A stretch of DNA of 34,403 bases. Source: Actinomycetes bacterium. Its GTDB lineage: Bacteria > Actinomycetota > Actinomycetes > Streptosporangiales > Streptosporangiaceae. The notes beneath the pieces were generated by a model. The model did no database searches. It was given only the letters and a program-made list of their open reading frames with translations, and was not told the DNA's origin. Of this stretch, positions 1-6,984 are shown piece after piece. A program made the position numbers and the translations under genes. The stretch lies in NCBI GenBank assembly GCA_021792405.1, contig JAJYUU010000047.1:1-34403 (forward strand). The letters are read 5' to 3'. How positions within the stretch are numbered: the first letter of the stretch is position 1; every line of letters starts with the position of its first letter.

Positions 1-233
1 TCGAGAACCGCATCGGCGCGCTGCGCGTCCAGCTCGCCGCTCAGCGCCATGCGGCACAGACCGCCGAGCCGTACGTGAACGAGGCCGAGCGGCTGGTGAT
101 TCAGCACCTGATCACGCGGACCGAAGCTGAGCTCAGCTGGCATGCCGAACTGGCCGCCCGGCTCCCGAAGGTCGTCGCCGACTTCGCTGACGGCATCGGC
201 GGACCACAGCACCTGACGGACCACAGCACCTGA
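1..233 (+). CDS. PadR-family transcriptional regulator, C-terminal part
   Basis: The window opens inside this gene; the readable frame begins at base 3 and stops with TGA at 231-233. The visible 76 residues are helical and charged. A segment reading RLVIQHLITRTEAELSWHAE matches the C-terminal dimerisation helices of PadR regulators, in which a helix with TEAELAW-like residues is common. PadR repressors usually control an adjacent drug exporter, and an exporter start follows at 262, which supports the assignment. The DNA-binding winged helix lies outside the window. A 17-bp tandem duplication gives the present early stop (see 201-234). The family call rests on a short fragment, so it is moderate. 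Confidence 0.6.
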   Translation, partial: ENRIGALRVQLAAQRHAAQTAEPYVNEAERLVIQHLITRTEAELSWHAELAARLPKVVADFADGIGGPQHLTDHST

Positions 234-234
234 C
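201..234 (+). repeat. 17-bp tandem duplication at end of the PadR gene
   Basis: The unit at 201-217 is repeated exactly at 218-234. Seventeen is not a multiple of three, so the second copy shifts the frame and produces the stop at 231-233. If one copy is removed on paper, the frame runs on to TGA at 263-265, which overlaps the ATG at 262 as ATGA. That is the usual coupled arrangement for a regulator and its exporter. Confidence 0.9.
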
Positions 235-261
235 GGACCCCGGCCCGAAGGGAACTTCGCG

Positions 262-405
262 ATGACCACCCCGGCCCCCGCCTCGCCAGGGCAGCCCGCG
301 CCTGCCGCCGACCACCGCCAGCTTGCGCAGGCCGCACCCGGCCACGGCTGGCGCGCAGTGTCGATCGTGCTCGCCGGCGCTTTCATGGCCCTGCTCGATA
401 GCACT
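262..405 (+). pseudogene. DHA2-type MFS drug exporter, N-terminal remnant
   Basis: ATG at 262 opens a protein with a Pro/Ala-rich leader, then WRAVSIVLAGAFMALLDST. This is the start of transmembrane helix 1 of 14-helix (DHA2/EmrB-QacA) exporters, whose next residues are normally IVNVALP. Homology stops after codon 48 at about 405; the frame continues into unrelated sequence and ends at 445-447. The matching C-terminus lies at 4249-4587. About 320-350 residues of a normal ~500-residue exporter are missing, so a replacement or an insertion followed by deletion has destroyed the gene. It was probably repressed by the PadR protein just upstream. Confidence 0.75.
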
Positions 406-531
406 AAATCAGGTTTACAGACCAGCCAACCGCTTAGGTCGCCATGACGTAGCTCCGGAGGCCTAGCCCGCAAGCCGTGTCGACACTCGGAAATCAGCTA
501 TACGAGCGCTGAGAAGCGGTTAGATGCGTAC

Positions 532-1131
532 GTGGTAATAGCTTCCGGCCAGTGGTACACATCAAGCACATTCTGGGGCCCCGCCTCCGGGGTGGTCGCG
601 GTCATCGTGGTGGGTGTCATTTCAGTCTGGGTTGCGTTGCGCATAGCCAACCCGAAGAAGGCCATTGAGTACAAAATGTCGGGGACGCCACTCCTGGCCA
701 CTCAGTCACTGGGTTCCGTCGAGCCGGGGTCGGTAACCGTGGCGTACCAAGGGATGCCGGTAACGAACCCGTGGGTTGTGACACTGGACGTCTGGAGCGT
801 CGGCCGACGAGACATCCGCAGCACAGACTTCGATGATGGCCGGTCCCTGAGGTTCGACCTCGGGGTCGAAATTAAGGCCACACTCGACACGACTACACGG
901 TTCGGCGCCCTCACGGCCGGTCACCCTGGCTGGATAGAGCTGTCGCCGTGCCTCATACGTCGCGGGCACGTGCTCACCGTCGTTGCGCTTACAGATGGAC
1001 CTGCCACAATTACGTACCGAAATCCCCTCGTAGACATCGACGTTAAAGAGGCGCGTGAGTCACCCCGCGCCCTCGATCTTCTGCTGGCGGCGCTGAGCGT
1101 GCTGCCGCCCCCAATTTTTCCGTTTCGCTAG
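532..1131 (+). CDS. single-pass membrane protein of unknown function
   Basis: 199 residues from GTG at 532. The first ~14 residues are followed by a clear transmembrane helix (about 16-36, ending in VWVALRIANPKK) and then a soluble domain rich in alternating hydrophobic residues, suggesting a beta-sandwich. It includes NPWVVTLDVWSVGRRDI and later stretches LSPCLIRRGHVLTVVALTDG and ATITYRNPLVDIDV. The positive residues after the helix suggest the large domain is cytoplasmic. I cannot name the family. Similar small one-helix proteins with a beta-rich domain occur in actinobacterial accessory regions, but no function is known to me. No good Shine-Dalgarno sequence precedes the GTG, so the start is uncertain. 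Confidence 0.6.
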   Translation: MVIASGQWYTSSTFWGPASGVVAVIVVGVISVWVALRIANPKKAIEYKMSGTPLLATQSLGSVEPGSVTVAYQGMPVTNPWVVTLDVWSVGRRDIRSTDFDDGRSLRFDLGVEIKATLDTTTRFGALTAGHPGWIELSPCLIRRGHVLTVVALTDGPATITYRNPLVDIDVKEARESPRALDLLLAALSVLPPPIFPFR

Positions 1132-1356
1132 CCTGCGACGGGGGGGCATGGCATAGACACCAGCTAGACAGGCGTGGCGGTGCGGGTCGGTCGATACCAG
1201 ATGGAGCGACATCCTGGCTCACACCTAAGCCAGAGATGCCCGCTTCCAGGCGGGCCTTAATGGCCCGATTCGGGTAGCACGAGACAGGTTGCCGAACACA
1301 AGGCTGCGGCAGCGCGCCTCCGTCTCGATGGCTGGGGTAACCCTTAACGTCAGAAG

Positions 1357-1644
1357 GTGGCCAAGATACGCAATGCGCTTGACAAGCACCTGGGCATCCC
1401 AGAGCAGGATTACACGCCGACGTTCGCCCGCTACCAAGCACTGATCGAACACGTCGGCCACTCCCTAGCCGAACAGAATTACGCCGCAGCTCAGGTGTAC
1501 GCCCTGCTCATCATTGCCGAACAGCTAGACAAAAGGATCGACGTCAACCTCACCGACGGGGAAGACCTCGCCATCGGCATCGCCGCCCACATGCGCCCCT
1601 ACTTGGACGGGATCGAGAAAGCAATTGACCGGTTGGAGCGTTAA
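1357..1644 (+). CDS. small helical protein of unknown function
   Basis: 95 residues from GTG at 1357. A stop lies only 12 nt upstream in frame, so this is the only practical start; the AGAAGG just before it overlaps the start and is badly placed as a ribosome site. The protein is predicted to be all-helical, with no membrane segment and no metal motif. The C-terminal part is acidic (NLTDGEDLAIGI, then DGIEKAIDRLER). It follows the membrane protein by 225 bp; a hairpin with arms 1238-1243 and 1250-1255 in that gap may end the upstream transcript. It converges with the operon at 1669-3068. Function unknown; it could be an immunity- or adaptor-type protein, but that is a guess. Confidence 0.5.
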   Translation: MAKIRNALDKHLGIPEQDYTPTFARYQALIEHVGHSLAEQNYAAAQVYALLIIAEQLDKRIDVNLTDGEDLAIGIAAHMRPYLDGIEKAIDRLER

Positions 1645-1668
1645 GTTGCCGGATCGGCCCCCCGCGAA

Positions 1669-2421
1669 CTACTTGAGTAGCCGACCCTCTACGTCCTCAC
1701 GACCGCGCGGGCTTAGCGTGACCATGCCAGTCGTCCTGTTCCACTCCACCGCCCTGGCCTTGTGCAGCCGGTCGAGAATCCGCCGATAGTTGGCCAGCCG
1801 ATCTTGCTCTAGATATTCAGCCAGGTCCTTGTCGCTGATGGCGCCGGGCTCGGAGTATAGGAGTATCAGCGTCTGGTCCGTGAGCGAGAGCGAGGTGGCC
1901 AGGACCCGCTTCACACCGTCGACTTCCCAGATGACCGGCAGCATCCGGTCCACCAGTGCGTCGACCACGTCCGTAGCGGTCTTGACGTCGGTGTTGTGGA
2001 ACAGCCTGACCAACTCGGCGACGATCCACTTCGACATCGCGAGCACTAGCTCGGCGTCCATGTGGTTCGCGCTGACGTCCCCGCCGACATGCCCGACTCC
2101 GCGCCGGTTCCTGACGTCGTACAGCGCAACTAGAATCCTCGGGATCGTCAGCCTGGCCGACTCCGGCCCGGTCCTCGCCTCGAGCGTCTCGCACGACCGC
2201 TTGAAGTTGCTTGGTTTAGATGCCGTTGCTGGGTACGGACTGCCGGAGGTGTGTGCGTCCAGGACCGTGTACACGATCTCGCAGAGCCGACCGCCGTCAA
2301 GCTCGGCAGCTTCCCAGCTGTACTCGCGGTAGTTGCGAGTGATCTTGGCGAACTCAGCCAGCAACTCGGACCGCAGGCCCTGAGGCAGAAGTCCCAGGGC
2401 CTGCTGCGCATTCAGCGTCAC
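1669..2421 (-). CDS. HEPN-like protein with C-terminal winged helix (Abi-type candidate)
   Basis: 250 residues, second gene of a two-gene operon. Its GTG start (2421-2419) overlaps the TGA of the upstream gene as GTGA, so the two are translationally coupled. The N-terminal two thirds are helical and contain YDVRNRRGVGHVGGDV (about 101-116). R104-N105 and H111 fit the R-N-x4-6-H motif of HEPN ribonucleases, and the following VGGDV resembles the motif of Abi_C-like abortive-infection proteins. Residues about 182-245 (TDQTLILLYSE, then DLAEYLEQDRLANYRRILDRL) look like a winged helix-turn-helix. A ribonuclease toxin or sensor in phage defence is plausible, but activity is inferred from motif and setting only. 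A non-catalytic role cannot be excluded. Confidence 0.6.
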   Translation of the reverse strand: MTLNAQQALGLLPQGLRSELLAEFAKITRNYREYSWEAAELDGGRLCEIVYTVLDAHTSGSPYPATASKPSNFKRSCETLEARTGPESARLTIPRILVALYDVRNRRGVGHVGGDVSANHMDAELVLAMSKWIVAELVRLFHNTDVKTATDVVDALVDRMLPVIWEVDGVKRVLATSLSLTDQTLILLYSEPGAISDKDLAEYLEQDRLANYRRILDRLHKARAVEWNRTTGMVTLSPRGREDVEGRLLK

Positions 2422-3068
2422 GCCGTGCTTGCCTTCTTGGAGAGCATTTCGTACTTGACCTCGTGCTCGCCGTTGTGCGTCGTGTGGATGGCCTTCATGT
2501 CATGCGTGTCAAGCCACCCCGTCGCGCTCGCCGTCTTGGCGATTGAGTTCTCTGGGTCTCGCGACGGCTTCCAGCCGAGAGCATCGTAAGCCGCTACTAC
2601 GTGGCCCACGCCGATGGCCGTGTAGCCGAGGATGTGCTGCAGGTAGAACACGAACGCCGTGTTCTTGGCGTAGAGGTTCGCCAGTTTCCTCTCCGCCACG
2701 AACTCGCCGAGCGCCTGCTTGCCGGTCGGCCGAAAGTTGACGTCAACGCGCTGCCAGGACCTCTTGCCGACCGCCTTCCTTGCCCGGCGCGTGCGAGGAG
2801 CGACGGCCTGTGCCTGGTCTCCTGGGGGCTCCTGAGCGGCTGGGGTGTCGTCGTCACCAGTCTCGTCCGCCGGTGCCTGCACGACCCGGAGGTCGGCCGG
2901 CGCACTCGGCTTGGGCTTCCTTTCCGTGCCGCGAGCAGACATGAGATCGTGGTACGCGGTGCGCCCGGTCTCGGGATCGTTGAACTTGTTGACTGCCTCG
3001 GCGATCGCCGACATAACGCCGAGCAGCCGATCGAACTCGGTCTCTCCTGGGGGCAGAGAGTTCTCCAT
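2418..3068 (-). CDS. partner protein of the HEPN-like gene, unknown family
   Basis: 216 residues from ATG at 3068, preceded on the minus strand by GAGGAG five to six bases upstream, a strong ribosome site. Residues 1-45 are helical, about 46-105 are Pro/Ala/Asp-rich and probably disordered, ending in a basic patch (TRRARKAVGKR). About 115-205 form a compact helical domain with FVFYLQHILGYTAIGVGHV and ASATGWLDTHDMKAIHTT. I recognise this C-terminal pattern as one that recurs in unrelated bacteria (FVYYL, then ALGW, then TAS-x-KGWLDTSDM), but I know no name or function for it. The GTGA overlap with the HEPN-like gene indicates joint production in fixed ratio. It may be an antitoxin, sensor or scaffold. 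Confidence 0.6.
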   Translation of the reverse strand: MENSLPPGETEFDRLLGVMSAIAEAVNKFNDPETGRTAYHDLMSARGTERKPKPSAPADLRVVQAPADETGDDDTPAAQEPPGDQAQAVAPRTRRARKAVGKRSWQRVDVNFRPTGKQALGEFVAERKLANLYAKNTAFVFYLQHILGYTAIGVGHVVAAYDALGWKPSRDPENSIAKTASATGWLDTHDMKAIHTTHNGEHEVKYEMLSKKASTA

Positions 3069-3442
3069 AGGTCACTCCTCGGTGACTGGTTGTCCCGCTA
3101 CTGGCCCAGGCCAAGCAGAAGTCCCAGATCGTCCGAAATGGACCCTTGCGACCAAGATCGCCTTCGAGGTATGGTCAGCTAAGTCACAGCCAATGACACG
3201 CCGAGACCTCGGATCCGGGCTTCCGCTTGGACCGAGGTCTTCTGCGGCTTACCAATCATGGTAACGCCTAAGTTACGCGGGTGTGATTACGACCACGTTT
3301 GGCTTCTGTTCGTAGAGACCTATGCGCTCGACGGCGGAACCGCTCGGCCATCGGGCAGTCAGATCTTCGGGTCGACTGGCACGACGACGGCTACCTGGCT
3401 GTTCGTCGTTTTCACAGGTCAGAGGCGGTATCGAGGTCCTGC
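3069..3442. promoter_or_regulatory. intergenic region with nested inverted repeats upstream of the HEPN operon
   Basis: No gene is credible here. It holds a 9-bp perfect inverted repeat (3204-3212 with 3232-3240, 19-nt loop) and, 9 bp further, two overlapping palindromes: TTACC/GGTAA (3249-3253, 3260-3264) and GTAAC/GTTAC (3261-3265, 3272-3276). They lie 136-208 bp upstream of the start at 3068 and could be operator sites or a terminator for the minus-strand gene at 3443-3790. I could not assign a promoter with confidence. Confidence 0.35.
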
Positions 3443-3790
3443 CTAGCGGGCGGGACGGTTGAGCAGGTCGTACCGGGCATAACCTCCGTTCAAGGTTCCC
3501 CAGATGAACGCTTGCGTTCGCCTGCGCGCGCGGAACTCAGGGTCGTTGGCCCAGCGCTCGCGGTCGTACTCGCGCTTACGCGCGCGAAACTCAGGGTCTT
3601 TGCGGCGCTCGCGCTTGTACTCGCGGCCGCGCTCACGCTTGCGCTCTAGAGCCTCGGCCGACAAGTGCTGCCCCGCGTGCCCTTCGGATCGACCGCACTT
3701 TCCGGCCCGCATGGGCTTACCGCATATCACCGCGAGCGCTCCAATCGCCGTTTGAATTTTCAAAACCCGGCCGCGTCCGCTCCGGATCAC
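3443..3790 (-). CDS. small basic protein with Cys/His N-terminus and DPEFRAR repeats
   Basis: Up to 115 residues; the start is uncertain (a later ATG would begin at MRAGKCGRSEGHAGQH). The N-terminal part has CGKPMRAGKCGRSEGHAGQH, with two Cys and two His spaced as in a possible zinc-binding knuckle. The middle is extremely basic and carries two copies of a motif reading DPEFRARKREYDRERW and DPEFRARRR, which at DNA level is a ~50-bp direct repeat. The ending is FIWGTLNGGYARYDLLNRPAR. Similar Arg-rich proteins with N-terminal Cys pairs occur in actinophages near HNH nucleases, but no HNH motif is visible. Probably nucleic-acid binding, by charge alone. Confidence 0.45.
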   Translation of the reverse strand: MIRSGRGRVLKIQTAIGALAVICGKPMRAGKCGRSEGHAGQHLSAEALERKRERGREYKRERRKDPEFRARKREYDRERWANDPEFRARRRTQAFIWGTLNGGYARYDLLNRPAR

Positions 3791-3984
3791 CGCTCAGTGG
3801 CTGGCAGGCATGCGTAAGCCGTAACGTGAGCACGCGTTCACCTATAAGCGGGCGCTCCCCAGCTTTCAGGTTCCGGGCAGTTGATCGCTTGAGTGGCGTG
3901 CCGGTGTGAACCGGACGCGGCCGGCCGTGTGCCCGGGGTAGCGTTTCCCGGCGCAAGGGCGATGCTGGCGACCGGGGGAAAGGA

Positions 3985-4248
3985 ATGCGGCCTGGGCCTG
4001 ATGGGTCGGTCTGGGATGACATTCTCGACACCGGGCATGCGGTGGTAGTCCGCACCTATATCGAGCAGTGGCCGCGCAGGGATCGCCCGCCGGAGAAGGT
4101 GCTGATCGTCGTGGTTGAGCCCGACGGGCAGGCCCGGCATCGCTGCCCGCAGTGCGGGCTGCGCGGGAAGGTCACCGAGACCGGTGTGCGCCGGCGGTAC
4201 GCCAGGACACCCTGGATGTGCACGGAAAGCGGTGCTTCTGAACCCGCG
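3985..4248 (+). pseudogene. ISL3-like transposase, N-terminal fragment
   Basis: From ATG 3985 the frame reads MRPGPDGSVWDDILDTG and then RHRCPQCGLRGKVTETGVRR. An N-terminal VWDD-type stretch followed by a CPxCG zinc knuckle and an Arg-rich segment is typical of ISL3-family transposases. A full protein would have 400 or more residues with a DDE core; here homology ends after about 80 residues. The frame then runs without a stop into the exporter C-terminus, so a chimeric open frame of 200 codons covers 3985-4587. A real fusion product is unlikely to be functional. The other IS end is absent. Confidence 0.55.
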
Positions 4249-4587
4249 GTGAACGGCTTCGAGCTCGTCGGCCCGCTGCTGATGGCCGGTCTCGGCTCGG
4301 GCATGACGATCGCGCCCAATCAGGACTTCGTGCTGGCCACGGTGCCGCGGCGGGAAGCGGGCACGGCGGCCGGAGTCCTCGGCACCTCGCAGCGCCTCGG
4401 TACCGCGATCGGCATCGCGGTCGTCGGCACGGTGCTGTTCGGCAGCCTGAAGTTCACCCAGGGCCCGCACGCGGTCGCGAGCGCGTTCACCCACAGCGCT
4501 CAGCTCGCGCTGCTCGCCAATCTCGCGTTCGTGATCGTCGCCCTGGCGCTTGTCGTCGCGTTGCCGCGCACGATACCAGGCCGTTGA
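4249..4587 (+). pseudogene. DHA2-type MFS drug exporter, C-terminal remnant
   Basis: Residues from NGFELVGPLLMAGLGSGMTI through VPRREAGTAAGVLGTSQRLG and AIGIAVVGTVLFGSL to the TGA at 4585-4587 match the last helices of DHA2 exporters. The glycine-rich LGSGM and the AGTAAGVL-x-TSQRLG stretch are the conserved part of the late helices. It is the other half of the gene that starts at 262. The frame is open and codon use is the strong GC3 pattern of the host, so the break looks recent. There is no start codon or ribosome site of its own. Confidence 0.75.
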
Positions 4588-4591
4588 CCGG

Positions 4592-4644
4592 CGGGAACGG
4601 GCGCATCCGGCCGGCTCAGACCGGCCGGACCAGCCGCGTTCCCG
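4592..4644. terminator. large two-tier hairpin between convergent genes
   Basis: Outer arms CGGGAACG (4592-4599) and CGTTCCCG (4637-4644) enclose perfect inner arms of 9 bp (4606-4614 and 4621-4629) around a 6-nt loop. It sits between the exporter remnant on the plus strand and the Rieske gene on the minus strand, where a bidirectional terminator is expected. There is no T tract, as is usual in high-GC actinobacteria. Confidence 0.6.
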
Positions 4645-4667
4645 GCATTAGTTGACCGTCGAGGCCG

Positions 4668-5939
4668 TCAGCTTGGCACGGCTGCGCGCTTAACGGGCTG
4701 GCGCCAGGGCGGCTGCCCGGCGTAGCCGCGAGCGACCTGGGTGACGAACTGGTAGACCGCGTCCTCGTCCGGCGAGAGCGGGCCGGGCACGGCGTGCTCG
4801 GAACCCAGGCCGCGCTGGACGGACTCGCAGGCACCCCAGTCCTGCCGGTTGGTGAGATCCCAGAACTCGACTGCGTAGCCGGGATCGAAACCGGGCTTGC
4901 TCAGCGCTTCCGGCGCAAATGCCCAGGTGCACTCGATCAGCGTCCGGTCGGCGGCCAGCGGAGTGAGCCGGTGCGTCATGACGTAGTCGGGGTGCAGGCT
5001 GAGCAGCACGTTCGGGAAGATGTTCACGTAGATGACGGTGCGCAGGCCAGTCTCGTCCAGCCCGCGCAACGGCAGCCCGAGACTGGTGCCGTCCAGCGAC
5101 ATCGTGTCCATGCCCGCCCGCAGGTCCATCCATCCGCCGACCCACGGCCCGCTCGGCCGGTAGTTCGACCCGCTACTGGGCGGGGAGACCTTGCACAGCT
5201 CCGGATGGATCATCGGGCAGTGGTAGCACTCGTGGTAGTTCTCGGTGAGGATCTTCCAGTTCGCGGCCGCGTCGTAGGAGTGTCGGCCGGCTATCACGAG
5301 CCGTTCCGGTTCGTAGGGCGCGACCAGCTCATCCAGCTCGGCCAGCGCGAGATCCATGGGGTTCGCCTCGCCCGAGCCGTCCACGAAGATCAGCCCGTGC
5401 CACTGCGTGACGGGCAGTTCCACCAGGCCCCACTTCGACTCGTCGAAACCGGGCGCGCCCTTGAAGCCCTTCGCAGTCTTCAGTCCGCCGTCGAGCTCGA
5501 AGGCCCAGGAGTGATACGGGCAGACGATCGACGGACGCTGCGCTGACGCGCCGCACGGCAGCAACTCATGGCCCCGGTGGCGGCAGGTGTTGGCAAACGC
5601 GTGCAGGACGCCGCCATTGTCGCGGCTCAGCAGCACGCTGCCCTGGCCGACAGGTACCGCTTGCTGGTCACCGGGGTTAGCAAGCTCGGCCGCAAACCCG
5701 GCGCAGGTCCAGCCGCCGTCGAAGAAATGCTTCTGCTCCCAGGCGAATACCGCCGGATCGACGTAGGCGGCTCTTGACAGCATGCGGCTCTCGCCGAACG
5801 GGCGCAGCGACTCGGCCAGGCCACCGGGGTCGATCGGGGCAACCGGGGCAACCGGGGCAACCGGGACAACCGAGTCGTTAGGATCGGCCGGATCGACTGC
5901 AGCGGGCGGCCCCGGGGCGTCTTCAAGCTGACTGACCAT
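4668..5939 (-). CDS. Rieske non-heme iron oxygenase, choline/betaine monooxygenase-like
   Basis: 423 residues from ATG 5939. The [2Fe-2S] Rieske site is C119-x-H121 and C140-x2-H143 (CRH, then CPYH). The mononuclear iron site is ENYHECYHCPMIHPEL (233-248), with H240 and H245 as ligands and a downstream Asp in the NRQDWGACE region expected as third. The ECYHC-x3-H pattern is the one seen in GbcA/CntA/choline-monooxygenase-type alpha subunits, which oxidise quaternary or tertiary amines using a separate reductase; none is encoded nearby. The N-terminus holds a VAP repeat. An alternative in-frame ATG at 6125 overlaps the methyltransferase stop as TGATG and would add 62 residues. The substrate is not known. 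Confidence 0.85.
   Translation of the reverse strand: MVSQLEDAPGPPAAVDPADPNDSVVPVAPVAPVAPIDPGGLAESLRPFGESRMLSRAAYVDPAVFAWEQKHFFDGGWTCAGFAAELANPGDQQAVPVGQGSVLLSRDNGGVLHAFANTCRHRGHELLPCGASAQRPSIVCPYHSWAFELDGGLKTAKGFKGAPGFDESKWGLVELPVTQWHGLIFVDGSGEANPMDLALAELDELVAPYEPERLVIAGRHSYDAAANWKILTENYHECYHCPMIHPELCKVSPPSSGSNYRPSGPWVGGWMDLRAGMDTMSLDGTSLGLPLRGLDETGLRTVIYVNIFPNVLLSLHPDYVMTHRLTPLAADRTLIECTWAFAPEALSKPGFDPGYAVEFWDLTNRQDWGACESVQRGLGSEHAVPGPLSPDEDAVYQFVTQVARGYAGQPPWRQPVKRAAVPS
5835..5870 (-). repeat. 9-bp tandem repeat in the Rieske gene (Val-Ala-Pro)
   Basis: Three perfect copies of CGGGGCAAC (5835-5861) and one copy with a single change (5862-5870). On the coding strand they give Val-Ala-Pro three times and then Val-Val-Pro, a flexible linker before the conserved domain. 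Confidence 0.9.
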
Positions 5940-6023
5940 ACAGTCAATCTTAGGTCGACTACCGGAGACGTGTCTAGCCGTGACTAGCTCTACATCAGCG
6001 GAGACAACGCCTCCCTCGACGCC

Positions 6024-6059
6024 GTCCCGCTCGTCCCGCTCGTCCTGCTCGCCCTGCTC
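6024..6059 (-). repeat. degenerate 9-bp tandem repeat upstream of the Rieske gene
   Basis: Four 9-bp units of the form GTCCCGCTC (6024-6032, 6033-6041, then variants to 6059). In the minus-strand frame that continues into the Rieske gene they would encode acidic Asp-Glu-Arg/Gln triplets. The repeat lies in the 62-codon possible extension between 6125 and 5939. Confidence 0.8.
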
Positions 6060-6124
6060 GGCCATTGCCAGGGTCACCGCCCGGTGCTGCGGGTCGGCGA
6101 GACTTTCGATGTGCCAGGAGTGCA

Positions 6125-6913
6125 TCAGCCGGCGGATCGGCCGAATGCGCCGCGCCTTACTCCGAGGGCGCCGTCGGCAAGCGCTCCCGCGAAGTTGAGC
6201 ATGCGGGTGAACCCGTCCTCGATGAGCATCGCCAGGTTGGGTCCGGGACGCGGGTGGCCGGTGAAGGCGGTGTCGAACCATGAGATGGCCCAAGCCGTCT
6301 CGTCGACCCATTCGACGGGCTCGAAGCCCGCGCCGAGGATGGCGTCGCGCAGGGCGTCGGAGGTGGCCAGGTGGCTGTCGCTTCCGTCCATCGACCATGG
6401 CATCGGCCAGGACAGCTCCGTGCCGGAGGTGCGGCAGACCTCCCACACGGCGAAGCGGGCTCCAGGGGCGAGCCGCCGTGCGATCTCGGCGTACCACTCC
6501 CGCTTCGCCTCGATGTTCATCTGGACGTGCATGGTGAACCCGGCGTCGAACGACTGGTCAGGCATGAGGTCGGCGATATCGCCGTGGACGAACCGGACGC
6601 GGTCCGACAGCCCGCAACGATCGGTCAGCTCGGTGGCGGCCTGCACGTAGGCCTCGGTGATGTCCACACCCGTCACCTGGCAACCGGAGGCAGCGGCGAC
6701 CTGGCGGGCCGGACCTCCGAGACCTGACCCGACATCGAGGACGGTGTCCGACGGCGACAGGACCATGGTGTCGAGCAGGCGCTCGACGGCCTGTGAACCT
6801 CCGGCGTGGTAGTGGTCGAGGTACTGCAGCGCTTCGAGGGTGGATCTTTCGCTCGCGCCCTGCGGTACGAGGCGGTCGATGGTGGCGATCAGGTCCCGCT
6901 CGGCGTAGGTCAT
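6125..6913 (-). CDS. SAM-dependent methyltransferase (class I, type 11)
   Basis: 262 residues from ATG 6913, with AAGGAG four bases upstream. The SAM-binding motif I is VLDVGSGLGGPARQ (58-71), with the acidic residue D84 at the end of strand 2 (TGVDIT) and a motif-II region reading VRFVHGDIADL. The N-terminal LDHYHAGGSQA segment is typical of sarcosine/dimethylglycine-type N-methyltransferases and related small-molecule methyltransferases. It lies 71 bp after the exporter stop and its own TGA overlaps an ATG in the Rieske frame (TGATG), so exporter, methyltransferase and oxygenase probably form one operon. With a betaine-type oxygenase next door a methylated amine substrate is tempting, but that is inference. 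Confidence 0.8.
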   Translation of the reverse strand: MTYAERDLIATIDRLVPQGASERSTLEALQYLDHYHAGGSQAVERLLDTMVLSPSDTVLDVGSGLGGPARQVAAASGCQVTGVDITEAYVQAATELTDRCGLSDRVRFVHGDIADLMPDQSFDAGFTMHVQMNIEAKREWYAEIARRLAPGARFAVWEVCRTSGTELSWPMPWSMDGSDSHLATSDALRDAILGAGFEPVEWVDETAWAISWFDTAFTGHPRPGPNLAMLIEDGFTRMLNFAGALADGALGVRRGAFGRSAG

Positions 6914-6984
6914 GCCGCTCCTTGGTGATCAGGGGTCCGGATGGTCGCCAGACGTGGCGGTCGTTCGCGCTCCGTCGGGCGGGG

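Larger units (their letters stand above)
406..4248. mobile_element. ~3.8-kb foreign islet inside the exporter gene
   Basis: This segment separates the two halves of one exporter gene. It is visibly richer in A/T and uses less biased third codon positions than the flanks. It carries five unrelated small genes plus a truncated ISL3-like transposase at its right edge. I see no integrase, no complete transposase, no tRNA and no convincing terminal inverted repeat, so the borders (near 405 and between about 4215 and 4250) are set only by where exporter homology stops and resumes. The islet probably arrived as part of a larger element that later lost its mobility genes and deleted the middle of the exporter. 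Confidence 0.55.
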
